This document shows, in pieces, positions 50,330-62,995 of a stretch of 64,000 bases of DNA (its first letter is position 1; each line of letters begins with the position of its first letter). The notes beneath the pieces are model-generated. The model was not told the origin of the DNA and did not search any database. It was given only the letters and a program-made list of their open reading frames with translations. The DNA comes from Glossina fuscipes (lineage: Eukaryota; Arthropoda; Insecta; Diptera; Glossinidae). A program made the translations under genes and the position numbers. The stretch is taken from NCBI RefSeq assembly GCF_014805625.2, contig NW_023998416.1, positions 16,574,401 to 16,638,400 of the forward strand. The letters run 5' to 3'.

Positions 50330-51560
50330 TGTTGGATAGAACAGAGTGGGGTAAATTTCGTAGTGTAAGAGGTAATGTAGTACATGTGTATAAAGTGTGA
50401 TAGAACCGATAAGCGCAAGAATAAAAAAAGTGTGAAAGGGAGTAAGTTTAAAAAAGGAGAAAATTGCAGAGTAAGCTGACAAGTTGTGTGAACCCAAAAC
50501 GTCAAAAATACTGCGGTCATGAAGCCCACATATAAGCAATTTGTGAAACATGGAATGACGAATAGAAGTGGCAATGTTCGAGCCAACAAATAATATGTGA
50601 TCAGAAGATTGCAAGACCCCACATGTACATAGAAGGTAATGCACTTTGTTAATTTTGAATAAATGATCAACAAGCTGGATACTCGCTAAGCGGATGGCTT
50701 CAAGGATCGCACTACATTCGGCCGATAATGTAGTCCTGTATGGGTGGTTTGAGAAGTAAGATTCTAATAATGTTAGATTTATCAGTAAAGATGAGCGAAA
50801 AATGCTTAAATGCATTTTAAGTTGGCTAAGTTTGAATAGCGGTGATGGACTTCTGCCGGAGTAACTGTGCATTTTCTCACTGTAAGCTCTTAATTACTGG
50901 CCAAAAATATTGAAATTCACAAGAAATTTTGAATAAGCTATGTACTTCAGTTCTTAGAATGTTGAAATTATTAATTTTGTCAGCAAAAATTTTAAAAAAT
51001 GAAGGAGAGCAATAGACGGTCGTAAATGAAAGGTAAGGCCCTTGAATAGAATTTTATTAGATGAAAAATTGACGAGTACACGAAATCTTTCTGTTCCAAG
51101 CTTAGTGTGTGGATAGATTTCTTGCCGTCAAGAGCCAGACGAAGGCATTTGCGTTGAATTGTGCGTTCTGAATTCTGAATTTAAGAAAATCCGTTTTTGG
51201 AATATCCAATAAGAGCGACCAAGCGCATTCTAATTTTGGCCTGACTAATTCGTTTAATCATACAGAAAGAATCGGAGCTCCACGAAATACCACAGTGCGT
51301 TGATGAGTTGAAAACATTGCTTGGCAATTTTGTCAAGCCGAAAGTTTCAACAAACGGAATAGTACCACAATATATGAGAAGAGGAGCCATAGTAGGGTCT
51401 GTCCATCTTTTTGAAAAGACCACTCAAACTTATTCTTATTAACTGAAAGGGTGATTTGGAGTGACTAACCACTAGAGGAAATAGTGTCGAGGGTAGATTG
51501 CATAGTGCGCCTACATAAATCGAGACTAGAGTCGGAGCTAAAAATTCCAAGATCATCCTA
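50330..51560 (-). pseudogene. Non-LTR retrotransposon 3' ORF remnant (RT end plus RNase H-like)
   Basis: Read on the minus strand, 51560-51180 gives scattered RT C-terminal similarity (LIYCGTIPFVET, followed by a hydrophobic block in shifted frames). The frame 50872-50327 then carries TLSAECSAILEAIRLA, which matches the RNase H-type SVFTAExxAIxxAI motif of I-like elements. After it comes a Cys-x-Cys and DHILF pattern like the terminal zinc-finger region. Several frame changes; no promoter or tail seen. Confidence 0.5.
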
Positions 51561-54500
51561 TCGTCGTAATCTAATTAATTTATAATTTTGTTTCACAAAA
51601 GGTTCGCTTCACATAAAATCAGTATGTTCTCCATAATCGAAAGAAAGCAAAAATTGTTTACTGAGAAGTCCTTAAAAAATCGCGATTAAACGCGGTTTAG
51701 TTGCATTTTTCATGGTTTTTCGATTATTTTAGATCACAGGCCACAACTTCGCTTGTCTCTTAACATACCTTTGAATTGATTGTTAATGGATCTCAAGCAA
51801 AAACCATCTTCGTCTATTTTATCTTATTTATGTGTAGATTTTGTAATCGGATTCTCAAACCTACTCTAGGTTTTGGTGATTTTTTAACTTTCATTTCAAA
51901 GTTTTGAAATCACAATTAGGCAATAAGCATTAAATTACTAACTTCGTGTGAATATTAAGTCGTTTAGAAAGACCCAAATTTTTCTTCAATGCAAATTTTT
52001 AACACGCGATCGGAATTTGATTAAGTCCGGTAATCTCGCGAAGGATAAGATTAACATTTGGAGGATTTTCAATCCCTCTTTTAATGCTTGACCATCAAGG
52101 GACGCGCTGCTCGGACGCTACGCGGGCTATAGTGTTTGCCGATTGAAATTATCATTTTGACCTCAAAATTTTGCGTAGATGAGAGCAAAGGTGGTTTTGC
52201 TCTCGTTTTGCTCCTACACTTAGTTTAAATTGTGTAATTATTTATATATTCAGCGTACCGTTAACCTCGTACCCCTTAGGTTAGCAAATGAGGAACATTG
52301 TGGAATTGGAATGCGATCATTTCAACAATTAGCAATGCCAATTTTATGGAAATCAGAGTTAACCCGAAATGGTGATTGGCATTTCCTTTCTTTTCGATTG
52401 TGCCATCAACTTGAGTAGTAGTAGTGTAAGCGCTAACGGTCCACACAATATTGTAAGGCTTAGAGTGATTACAAAGGAGGCGAACGGACAAATACGTTTG
52501 AAAACACAATTCTATTTCGTATTATTTATTGCATAGGGAGGTGAAATCATCCCTTCTCTTGTGCTATATAGCGGTGTAACTTTGGGTTATTCTGTAAAAA
52601 AGTGAGAGAATACACATTTTGTAACGTACATTAAGCAACCGCCTGTCTTCCTTATTTATAAGGCAGATAGCTCTGATGTATCAGAACTCTGAAACATTTT
52701 AGAACTAAGGATCTTAGGACAAATCGGTCGAGTTTCTTTAACTATTAAGTCGCTTACAGCAAATTTTAGGCCATAATAAGCCGCGTCAACTTTACGTCTT
52801 TGCAAAAATTGTTCTTATAACCTTCCTCAAGTCGAACTCGATAATCGACAAAGTCTCCGGACCTGTGGTTTAAAAATTAGATTGGTTTTGTTAGTTTTAT
52901 TTGCACCACGCCAAATTCAAGGTCAGCTGAACCTTAAAGAATTATCAAAAATGTACGCAATACGAAGGATGGTTGTAGTAGTTCGAATAATGTTTACGCA
53001 GAGTTACCCGATCTATATGTCGTGCGAGTGGATTTTCGCTTTGTGTTGCATTGTACTTAAGCCAATATTAAAAGATTCGGATCAGTTCGAATATAGTTTC
53101 TCCCTTTTTTTATGTGGTTGCTAATTAAAATAATTTTTTAATGAGTTAGTATACAACGTCAGCAAATGCTAATTTTCATTTTTAAGATTTCATATCATAG
53201 TTTATTTATAAAATTTTCGATTAATAGTTTACGCTTTTCCGTTATTGCTTTGTGTTATTACTTACTGCTTATGTGCTCGTCGTGCACTTTCCTAAGCTTG
53301 ATTAGTGGAAAGAGTTTCTACTTTTTGAAGACTTACTAGAAAGATACAAATGGGTTGAGAAACTTGATATAAACACTATTAGCAGTCGTATCATCGAAGC
53401 GATATGTGATTTGTTATGAGCAGTGAACAGTGAACACTGCATCTATGCTATGCATAACGCTATAGGCGTGCGATTTAATGTCTTGTGTACTAAATATAGA
53501 TACGTTTGGAGAAAGCTTTCATTTTTTTTTTTTTTTTAATGAAATTCTTTGTCCAAAGTTCGCAGTCGTGGTTTTAGTTTATTTGCTTCAATATTGTTCG
53601 TTAAATATTTTCCTATACTTGCTTGAGTGTTTTTCTTCTTTTATACATTTTCCATCAAAATGTATAAAAATGCATTTTATAAGTTTTGCCTAAACTCATG
53701 AAGAGAAACCAAAAGAGGAAGGACACAAGTGATTCTCTAAAGAAAAAAAAAAAAAAAAAAAAAGAAAAAAGTAGCAGAAGAAGAGACGCAAAAGAATAAG
53801 TAAAAGTTATATTCGCTTAAAGATGACTGCTAAATATCCCCCTAAAATCATTTCTGTACATGCTAGGAAGCGTCTGAGGGTCAATTGCCAGATAGGCAGA
53901 CGGACCTAAGTTGGGCCGGCTTAGGCCAAACCATTGATATATTTGGTTTTGCGTGCTCAAACAATTATGAAAAGGTTGAGGTAAAATTGAAAAGAAATTC
54001 CAGCGTGTTAGAGCTATCGGTGATTTCAGCTGCCCCGTCTTCTTTTTCGCTAAACGGATTGATTATATTTCGCAAAATACCATATTCGCCTGGTGACGTA
54101 CTGCGGACGTCGAGTAACAAATTCAATAATAGATTTAGTACGACGCCTTATGTCGCGTACAAAATAAGCGCAAGTTTGCAGACAACGAAATTATGTTAAA
54201 AAGTACTTAAATAAACATAAACTTAATATTGACGCATACTTGGAAATTTTCCTGGCATCTTACACAATCAGCCAGTCAAGTGTTAACGTTATACGAGCTG
54301 CTGGTTGCTATTTATAAAGGAAGCCTTCTCGAGAGAGAAAAAAAGGAGTGGAAATGTTTGTTGCTTCCTCTTTCTTTTTTTTTTTGTTTTGTCTATTTTT
54401 ATTTGTTTAATCATATTTTCAAGTATTTTGCATAATGTAATATTTGCCAAAACTGGCGAGAAAATCTAGTAAAACGTAACAAGAAAAAAACTTGATTTTT

Positions 54501-56352
54501 TATATTTTTAAAATAAATATGAAATACAATAAAAACTTTGACAAAACTTTTCTAGTTAGAAGAAAGAAACTTTATATTTTAATATAAATAACAAAAGCTT
54601 TTACTAAAACGGTAGATCTATAAAGTTAATTCTGTCGAAGAAAACAAATCATTTTCTCATATTTTTTGAGATTACATGCTCATGTTTGCCGTGATTTCTT
54701 TTCACATTTCCAATTGTGAATGTAAATTGTACCGTTTAGTTATGAGATAATATATATTTCAATTAGCACAGCGCGAGTCATCTGTTGTTAATTGCCTGAA
54801 CTTTAGAAAAAGAAGAAGAAAATATTTCAATCGCTTTGGCAACTTCTCAAACATTATTGTCCAAACCATCACAGAACATTTAGGAACGTTAGTATCGGTT
54901 TACGTCCCTCGCAAGTCGTAGCCCATTTCATTGAAAACTTGAAGGTCCTGTAAAAAAATAAATAAAATGTAGCAGCACAAGAAATAAAGCGAAGAAATGC
55001 CAGCTAGAAGAAATCCGAGGTATACAATGTTACTATAAGATCGTCATATGATTTTTCGTCAAAATGGCAGGAAATGGAATTCAATGTTGCATAGTGTATT
55101 TAGGCTTTGGCTACTTATGTTGTAACTTTTTTGCGGCTCCAGACAAATACTGACAATGCTTTTCTTTTTTATAGGAATCTGAACTAATTCCCTAAATCCA
55201 TCAATTTTTTGATAAAAGTGTTTCCCCCCAGCCCCAAGGTGTCATCTGAATCGTCCGATGACATCCGGCTCTTGAAACTCTTGTACATTTTATTAGTTTA
55301 GTCCTATCTTTGAATTTCTTGATCTTCATAGATCTGCGTTACTCTTATTATCTTCGCGATGGCTTATTTATTGACCGCTTCTTGCCTCTTCCGCTGAAGA
55401 TTTGAAGTCTCTTCTTTTTCTTTTGACCTTCTCTCTTAACTTTTTCCTTAAAGGCAATATTTTGGAAGATTAGTTTGCTTCTTTCCTACATACTGAAAGT
55501 GTTTGAGCATATAGTTTCGTTATTAATTATTTAGTCCATCAAGTAGACTATTCGCTTTTTTAACATGCTCTTCCTGGAAGAGGACTAGGCATGATTAGCC
55601 TCCTATACGGCATTTATTATCTGTAGTTAGGACTATATTGAAAGATTGACGAACAGATACCTTGTTCACTGATTGCAGAAGAGATGTCCATGTTTGATAT
55701 CCATGTTCAGCTAACTTCATACACTTTCAAATTTAATATTGTTAATATGTCTAATGATACCAGCCTGTATCAATCTAAACCAATTTCAATATCTCGCCAA
55801 CCTCTTTTCAAGCCAATCCCATCCCAAGTCAATTCCATTTCAAGCCAACCTCGACCAAAGTCGATCCAGGCAGATACCGGCACAGCCGCACAGACGAAGA
55901 ACGAACCGAATATTGGTTAACCATAGCCCAGGTAAAGCTCAACGCTAATCTATGTTTCTCAAAATGCGAGTAAACCTGCGATGAGAATTTTTTTAGAGCG
56001 ACTCCCGTCTTCATGATTCTTAGCGAACCTCACTTAAAACGATGACCATTACCTTGATTTTCAGTCTACACTTTGATGATTTGTAATCTTCAACTAAATT
56101 AGAACAAAATGCAGGAAATGCTCTTAGTAGACATTAGATTTCTCCTAAACATAAATTGCAGATTATGACAAGGTTGTCATACATGTAAACTTGGGTTCCG
56201 TAAGAACAAATAGAGACGAAAAATTATGATACAATGCAGAGGAACACGGAATCAAGCAATAAGTGCATCTAGATTCGTAAGATCAAATTCGATAACATGA
56301 GAGAGTAGAAGTTGATAACTAAATTATTTGTTTTTGTAAAGTATCCGTGGAA

Positions 56353-56358
56353 TTTATT
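56353..56358 (-). terminator. Polyadenylation signal AATAAA of gene C
   Basis: AATAAA on the minus strand, 47 nt past the gene C stop codon. The position is right for a short 3' UTR and argues that the 3' end of gene C is intact. Confidence 0.5.
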
Positions 56359-56404
56359 TTATATTCTTTGCACTTTCGATTTGTCAAGTTCACTTTTTTC
56401 ATTC

Positions 56405-56963
56405 CTACGCCTCAGTTTTTGGCAAGACCATTGTTTTATATTTTCCTTTAATATTGCCCGATGGCTTATAGTGGCATACCAGATATAATTTATTGCCTCT
56501 GCGAAATAATAGGTTCACGTGCGCAATTAAAATCAATAGACCCATTATTAACTTACACTTTTTTATAGCCCACTCCCAAATTTACAGAATCCTTCCAAAC
56601 AAGTTGTGTGAAATGACCAGTTTCTATAGAAAATACAGATTTTTCAAAATCATAATGTTCGATTTCGTTATACCAAGCTTGGGCCGCCATGCTACCATTA
56701 AATTTTTTACAATCGGTACAACAATAGATATTTTCGCCGTAATCTGCAGCCGCACTGTGAATCAATTGTCCTTTTTTAGCAACTTCCTGAAAATAATTTA
56801 CTTAGCGCATCATATTTGTATGAATTGAAAAAACAAAACTTGCCCTTGCCCATGCTTCTGCAGCGCGGCAAAGTTTCGCATTTAGCTTTAAAGGCGGAGC
56901 TCCATGAAGTGCTCTAAATTTGTTGTGGGCTTCCAAGCATTCGCATTCTATCGCTCCCCATTT
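56405..56963 (-). CDS. Gene C: single-CAP GAPR-1-like gene, 5' end unresolved
   Basis: Three exons are clear: 56963-56844, 56786-56557 and 56498-56405, ending in TAG. The first supplies the [14 protein letters not shown] helix. The second (230 bp) supplies the GENI, WYNE and GHFTQLVWK motifs. The third supplies [10 protein letters not shown] and a short tail. Both His and both Glu of the CAP pocket are kept. Intron positions and phases (0, then 2) equal those inside every CAP unit of genes A and B, so this is the same family in one-domain form. The first intron appears to use a GC donor. Upstream of 56963 the frame meets a stop, so the start codon must lie in an undetected upstream exon, or the gene is 5'-truncated. 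A candidate donor at about 57025 leads back to a stop within ten codons. No signal peptide can be judged. Confidence 0.6.
56842..56843 (-). other. Probable GC splice donor, gene C
   Basis: The sequence is AGG|GCAAGT directly after the A-W-A-R codons, at the position homologous to other CAP-unit donors. It gives a 57-nt phase-0 intron. No in-frame GT donor lies at the homologous codon. Confidence 0.65.
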
Positions 56964-57566
56964 CTAAGTTAAAGACAATTTCGCATATTGAAAAGTTGAC
57001 TCATAACGACGCCAAAATCGCTTACTTGCTTGTCGCACGACGTTTTGTTGGCGATTTACCTACAATTTTGAAAAATTCAATGCGTTTAAATTTCTTTTTT
57101 TTTTTCAAATATAAATTTTTAATATGCTTTGCCAACAATTTTTCTTCGACTTTGACATATTAAAAACATTTTGGGAAGTTTCCCAAATATTCTGTCAATA
57201 GCAAGGCTATTAGGAAAATTTTCATATTTTTAACTTTCTATTTCGTTTCTAAACTTTTCATTTCTGATATAATGTTCATATCATATTGGTTATTTGGACT
57301 TGTAATAAATAAAAAAAATCTATTCAAAGAATTGCATAAAGAATATATACTTCAAGAAAAATTTGAAATCGCAGCAACGAAAATGGTAGATTCAACGTGC
57401 GATAACGATTAATGGGCCACGGGGTGGAAAAACTTATGTGCAAAAACTGCCGCCATCAAACCGACTGAATTTAAAATTGTATGAAAAATGACGTGCTGTG
57501 GGACCAAAAAAATTGACAACGCATAAAAGCAAGTGTCGCTCGATTGAATGCATTCAATGAATAGTA

Positions 57567-58698
57567 TTAGGTGCTTGCATGTATTTTGATCATTTTTTCA
57601 CTTAAAAATGACATTTATTTATTTATAATGTATATTAATCAAAATAAATTTGTATCATTTGCTACAATTTGTTCCCGCATTTCTGGCAGCGTGACGACGC
57701 CATGCCACCATTTGCGCACTTCTCCAACATTTCAAAGCCGTATGCAACCAAGCTATGCTGTATCGATTTAAAGAAGTGGCAATTAAAAGGCGCTATGATT
57801 TGTACGTCCACTGGGTGTCGAAGAACTTTCCATTCGAGCTGCAACAGTGTATCCTTGAGAACTCTTGCAACATATGGCCGAGCGTTGTCCTGCAAGAGGA
57901 TGACTGTTGCTCCGTTAGCCACTGCAACAACACTTCATTCAGTTTGTTCAATTTTGTTCAATGTCGGTAGACATCTGTACTAATAGTTTCATTCGGTTTA
58001 GCAGCTCGTAAAACGCTATACCTTGCGGATACCACTACGTTTTATGGACGGGTCCCCTGGACTAACCTACGACTTTTTGAGCCACTTTTCATCGCCAGTC
58101 ACAACACGTCGAAGAAAACTCTTTTTTGTTGCCTGGCAAGCAAAGAAACCACGGCGTTGAAACGGTTTGAAATGACTTTTTCAGTCAATTCGTATGATAA
58201 CTATTTTCCTTCCCTTTGGATCTTGCCCATCGCATATAAATGCCTAGATACAACTGCTAAGCTGCTCAAAAGTTCTTTGAGGGTTTGAGCTTTGCTTTCG
58301 TCTAATAAGTCGTGCAATTCATTGTCTTCGAACTTCTTTCGTCGTTCAGATCTTTTTTTACGATTGAGATCAAAATCACCACTATGAAACCTAAGGTGAT
58401 AATTGGTAAATGATGGAGAAGCATCACCATAAGCTTCTCAAAGTGTTTGATGGGTTTCGGAAGCAGCTATCATCAAATCAAATAACAAAAATAATGGATC
58501 TCGCAAATGCAATTTCGAGCGTTCCATGATAAGCACCTACCAGTGTGTACTGAACAACTCAATAATGGAAAATTGTCCAATTCATTGTAAAGGAAGATCA
58601 AAATCATCGAATCTAACAGTTGTGCATATTGATATTTTCTTTTTCTTTATCATTTTCACCAATAGATGACGCTGATCAAAATACATCCAAGCACCTAT
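57567..58698 (-). mobile_element. Decayed mariner element with both terminal repeats
   Basis: The left end begins TTAGGTGCTTGCATGTATTT. The right end, read inward, begins ATAGGTGCTTGGATGTATTT. Both continue to TTGATCA and are flanked by TA (57565-57566 and 58699-58700). The length of 1132 bp is slightly under the usual 1.2-1.3 kb, implying small deletions. It lies just upstream of gene C and contains a broken mariner transposase on the minus strand. Confidence 0.9.
57662..58527 (-). pseudogene. Mariner transposase pseudogene
   Basis: Starting at ATG 58527, the fragments match the mariner layout in order: EAYGDASPSF in the helix-turn-helix region, the AMGKIQREGK linker, VVTGDEKW with the first catalytic Asp after a frame change near 58110, NETISTDVYR, and LLQDNARPY with the second Asp. 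In the final block the expected third Asp of the DD34D triad (APSDYH type) is Asn in APFNCHFF. Several stops (about 58410, 58200, 58105, 58070 and 57935) and at least one frameshift make it inactive. Confidence 0.88.
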
Positions 58699-58859
58699 TA
58701 TAAAGAACGTCAAAAAAACGAAATAGTGTGCCATTGAACGCTCAGCTAGTACCCAGATAAGAAGTGAAAACCAATTATGATTTAATGTCAATTGAGCACT
58801 GAAATCAATTATTATACATTGCACTATTTGTCAAGCAAGGCATATTCATTACTTCAGAG

Positions 58860-59810
58860 GGAATATAAGACACAGAAGAACTTGAAATAAACCCAGCTCA
58901 TATTCAGAATCGCAATCTGAGTCGATTCAAGGTCGCCTGTTTATCTGATACTTGGCCTTGTGACGCTCACTATTTCGAGAAAATTTCTCTTATTCTATGG
59001 AGACGAGCCCTGTTGGCAATGGATTAGATAAGACAACATTTAGAGTTGTATTTTGAAAAAGTTATTGCATACAAAGTATTTGCAGTTTTCAAAAGTTCAC
59101 GACAAAAATCGTTAAGTGGCAGTATATCAGCATATTACATTGATGAGAAAAATTTGGATGGAATGTGCGAGCTTTTTCAATATAAAACTTAGCTGTGCCA
59201 AATTTGAAACACGTAGGGCTATTTTATCGATCCCTCCGCGGGTGTGCGGGAATCGTAAGCCTTTGTAAGGTAACAACGTGTAATTTTTAGTGCTTTAGGA
59301 AGACTAGAAAGAGGAAGTTGGCTAAACTTAGATCACGTTTTGGGTTCCTCTCGTGAAAGTACGCTGTGGCGAAGATAATTTTCAAATATATTATCATGAG
59401 AATGAATGCACAATTGTATTAGGTGAAGTGAGGTGAAATATTTAAAGGTCGTCTTTGCGCGATTATCATGTTTGTACCGGTTTTACGTCGAATTTGAAAT
59501 AGACAGTACATTAATTAGAGTTGGCGTTAGCGTCGCACCGAGCGCAAAACAAAACAGTATTAATCATAAAAATTGGATTGTGGTCCAGAATCTGTCAAGT
59601 AAATGATTATAAGGTAAAAAATTTCAGAAGATGATCCACATTTTTTACGGAAATTTCGGACTACATAATATATTAACAATTACCAAAGAGACGAATAGGT
59701 AGAGTAAAGTAGTGTTTTCATTTTTTGATAGTTCCTTTGGACACCTTGGTTTGGAAAGTCGTTATATAAATAATTGTATTAAGTAAAGTAGTGTAGGGTA
59801 TTTAGTGGTA
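58860..59810 (-). repeat. Dispersed repeat family 1 copy, reverse, diverged
   Basis: Begins near AGAAGAACTTGAAATAAACC and ATTCAGAATCGCAATCTGAG and closes with GTGTAGGGTATTTAGTGG at about 59790. It is among the least conserved copies. Confidence 0.4.
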
Positions 59811-61489
59811 AGCTATGCCCCACCACAATGTTTTCATCTGTTTTTTCTATTGCATTAATTTTTGTTAAGTTAAATTGCTTAAAATTCTAGTTTTATTTTT
59901 ACCATAAACGTCAAACATAACATGCAGAGAGTGGACACATTGTTACCGGAAATATTTCAAGATATATACGTACATAAGTATTTTTTCATGGGCAAAAGGA
60001 AATAGTAAATAAGTAGAAAGCAAAATAAAGTAAAAATTTTTCCAAAAATATTTGCTATTTCAGCACACATATATAAATATTTTTAAATTCACGTATAACT
60101 TCGTATCAGGATTTTTATGATTTTCTATAAAATTAATTTAATATTGAATCGAATAGTGGGCAGACGTGGTAAGTTATGATTTTTTAAGTGAGGTGGAATT
60201 TCGAGGCTTTCGAGGTTTCCGCTTAAGAAAGTGGTCCCAGGTATTAAGAATAGATCACTAGATCTACTGCTTATTACGTATTCAAAAGAAAAGGAAAATT
60301 TTTATCTGAAAAAAAATTAGCTCACTTCTAATACCAATGCAGATCAACGTTTACGTGAGATTAATACAACATCCATTAAGATCAGACAGAAGTTGTATGT
60401 CATTCGGTTCGTTAGGTTGCCAATTACCTATTTCCAAAGAATCCTTGTGTCAGCAACTTAATAACAGATGACATGTACCTTGTTGTGATGGCAATGAATA
60501 TATTAAACAAGGAATTTGTAATAAACGCGCTTTAAGCAGCGAAATTGTTTGTAAATACACATTGTAACTTGGTAAAAAAATGTTAAGGTGATGTAAGCGT
60601 TTATTTTTTTTATTACTACCAATTGCTCGCGTGCAACACGGTGATGGTCGCCAAGACAGGTAAAAGAAATACGCTGGGAGCAAGGGCTGAGCTAACCTTC
60701 GATCGGTAACTGTTATCCATGATACTATAGCTATCAGCTGGTCGACCACATTGAGTTTCTAATTCGCGAATATTGACTTAGTAGTCGTGATCCTTAACTA
60801 CACGCCTCTGCGGCAGCTTAGAACCCAAAAGTTCAAGGCTTTTAAAAAACTACGTTGACGTACGTCGACAATGAAATATGCATTGACCGATTTCTTCGAA
60901 CTTCGTTGAATTGTTCACACGGAGCTACTCCCCGAGGCCAAACAATTAATAGGAAATCTGCACCTTCAGCGTCATTCGTGTGACTTCATTTGTAAAAGTG
61001 TATGGAGATTTTACGTTACAACGATGCCATTCGCATGCTCCACAATTGTTAGTCATTTTTTTTTACAAAAATGAAACTAATGTGTGCCTTATTCGCTTCA
61101 TATGGCTCTGAGCAGCTGTTTTCTTTTCCCATGGCATTGCTGCGCCCCCTTTTAAATCAACAAAAACGATTGAAGAGAGTTGGCTTTCATGAGTATGCCT
61201 AAAGAGATATAAAAAGTATTTCCCGGATGGCAATAATAATTGGACCAGCCTAACAAAAAAATAAAAGAAAAATATATAAACTCTGCAAATTTTTAAAATA
61301 AAAATTCCCTTTATCAGTCAAGCACAGAGTTACATAGAATAAAATTTACAAAGTGTACAATTAGAAAGATTTAGTTGCACTTTGCGGTTCTCATTTATTC
61401 AGACTAGAACAGTTCAACTTGAATGCTTCCTTACGATTAACCAGAAACGTTTTCAAAGAACTATTTTTTATTTCGTATCCCCGTTGACT

Positions 61490-61491
<2 letters not shown>

Positions 61492-61524
<33 letters not shown>
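61492..61524. repeat. (TA)n microsatellite
   Basis: Sixteen or so TA units. Confidence 0.9.
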
Positions 61525-61527
<3 letters not shown>

Positions 61528-62024
61528 TTTTATATCTATTTATTTAAATTTAATTTTTATTTGATGCAACACTTCATTTTATTTGTTTATAAAATTGAGA
61601 AAATATGTTTACATATATATACAAATTGAATCCTTTGTCATGGATCTTTACTGCGTGTTATTTAACGAAGATATATTTCATTTTGTGTTATTATATTTTA
61701 TGTTATTGTGTGTATAAGTACATGCGAACGACAAAGGAAGTGTACAAAACTTGATATTTCATTCATAAGAGCAGAAAGAGGAAATAATACGTATTAAAAA
61801 GAAAAAAAAAATCTGGACAGTCCGTCATTTTGATGTCCCTGTAAAACTAGAAATGGACATCTAAACACTGCAATAGGCTGCAAGCATTTTCAAGCTTTTT
61901 ATTTAAACGCAAACGAAGTGGGGATTATAACAGTACGCATATTTCGATCGATTTTTATTAGCAAAGAAAGAAAGAGTTCAATAAAAATTCAAAGCACTAT
62001 GGCGGATCACGGCCCACCATTAAA

Positions 62025-62350
62025 GGACCTACACCACCCTGCCGTTGTCCATCTAATAACATTTTAAAATAAGTCATTACATGAGAAATAGTCGAAAAAG
62101 TGATCCGATCGAATCCATTTTCAATAGCGTTCGTGCTTGGCTCCACACGCTTGAATATACGAACTTTTAACAAAATATCTTGTTGTGACCTGTAGGTTGA
62201 AAACAAAAAAAAAGGGGTAGACGGGCAAATAGATTTAAAGGCGGACAAAGGTAGAAAAGGTGATGGTATTTGAGTCGATCGGCCAATCTGAGCTGGCCGG
62301 TATAAAAAGGGGGCTCTGTTTCAAGCTCTTCTGCCCGTTGCTTTATACAC
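62025..62350 (+). repeat. Dispersed repeat family 1 copy
   Basis: Contains TTTTCAATAGCGTTCGTGC, GTGACCTGTAGGTTGAAAAC, GGGTAGACGGGCAAATAG and TTTCAAGCTCTTCTGCC, in the same order as the copy at 4030. Confidence 0.5.
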
Positions 62351-62924
62351 TCTTCCACCACAATTCAACGACTTGTAGTGCGTCTAATAGAACGTAATGT
62401 GTAATACAAAAACTGTTTAATGTTTTTGGTAAGCAATTGGGAGCTTTTCTCGCAGAAGGTGTATAGTTACCCGCTTTTTACTAAAAAAATGCTCCGTAAT
62501 AAAAAAGGTATTAGAAGATTTTTTTAAAATCGTTCTTCGGGTGAAAGCAGAGTATTTATGTTTGCAAGGAAGTATTAGAAAACGTAGCCGATAGTTATAC
62601 TGTTTTCTTGTAATATCAGGTTTGTTGACTAAGCTCTTAGAGAAAATGTATTGCTGACGAGTAACCCTTGATTTCTGCCTATAAAGGTCTATAGGAGTTG
62701 TTTGGGCTACAGTACATTCGACCATAAAAGGTGGGGTATCCAAAATTCGTTTTAAATGAATATAAATGCTTTTCTTATAGCGTCTTTACTTTATTGCGTA
62801 GACGTAATTCTCTTGTGTATTTTGTTGACAAACATAACAAATGTGTTATTTTACAACAATTTTGATTTATTTCAGCAAATTGTTATCTTCTATATCAAGC
62901 GCTTATCACATATTTTTATGTTAA

Positions 62925-62995
62925 TATATGTATGTGTATATGTGCGTATGTATGTATGTATGTATGTATGTATGTATGTAGGTATGTATGTATAT
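62925..62995. repeat. (TATG)n microsatellite
   Basis: At least ten TATG units with a few interruptions. The open frame read through it is a by-product of the repeat. Confidence 0.9.

Larger units (their letters stand above)
45582..56352. other. Intergenic DNA between gene B and gene C
   Basis: Contains the SINE-like unit, a family 1 copy, the non-LTR remnant at 50330-51560 and homopolymer runs (about 53521-53540 and 53742-53763). The stretch 46260-46600 is less AT-rich than its surroundings but matches nothing I recognise. Confidence 0.5.

Noticed and set aside
50203..50673. 156-codon minus-strand open frame
   Set aside because: It overlaps the non-LTR remnant in another frame, where the RNase H-like motif lies. 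This frame has no motif.
55684..55948. Ser/Gln/Pro-rich frames over a short imperfect repeat of CCAAxCC-type units
   Set aside because: Low complexity. Two overlapping frames are equally open, with no support for either.
62925..62995. CRISPR-like or satellite array
   Set aside because: It is a simple TATG microsatellite with no spacers.
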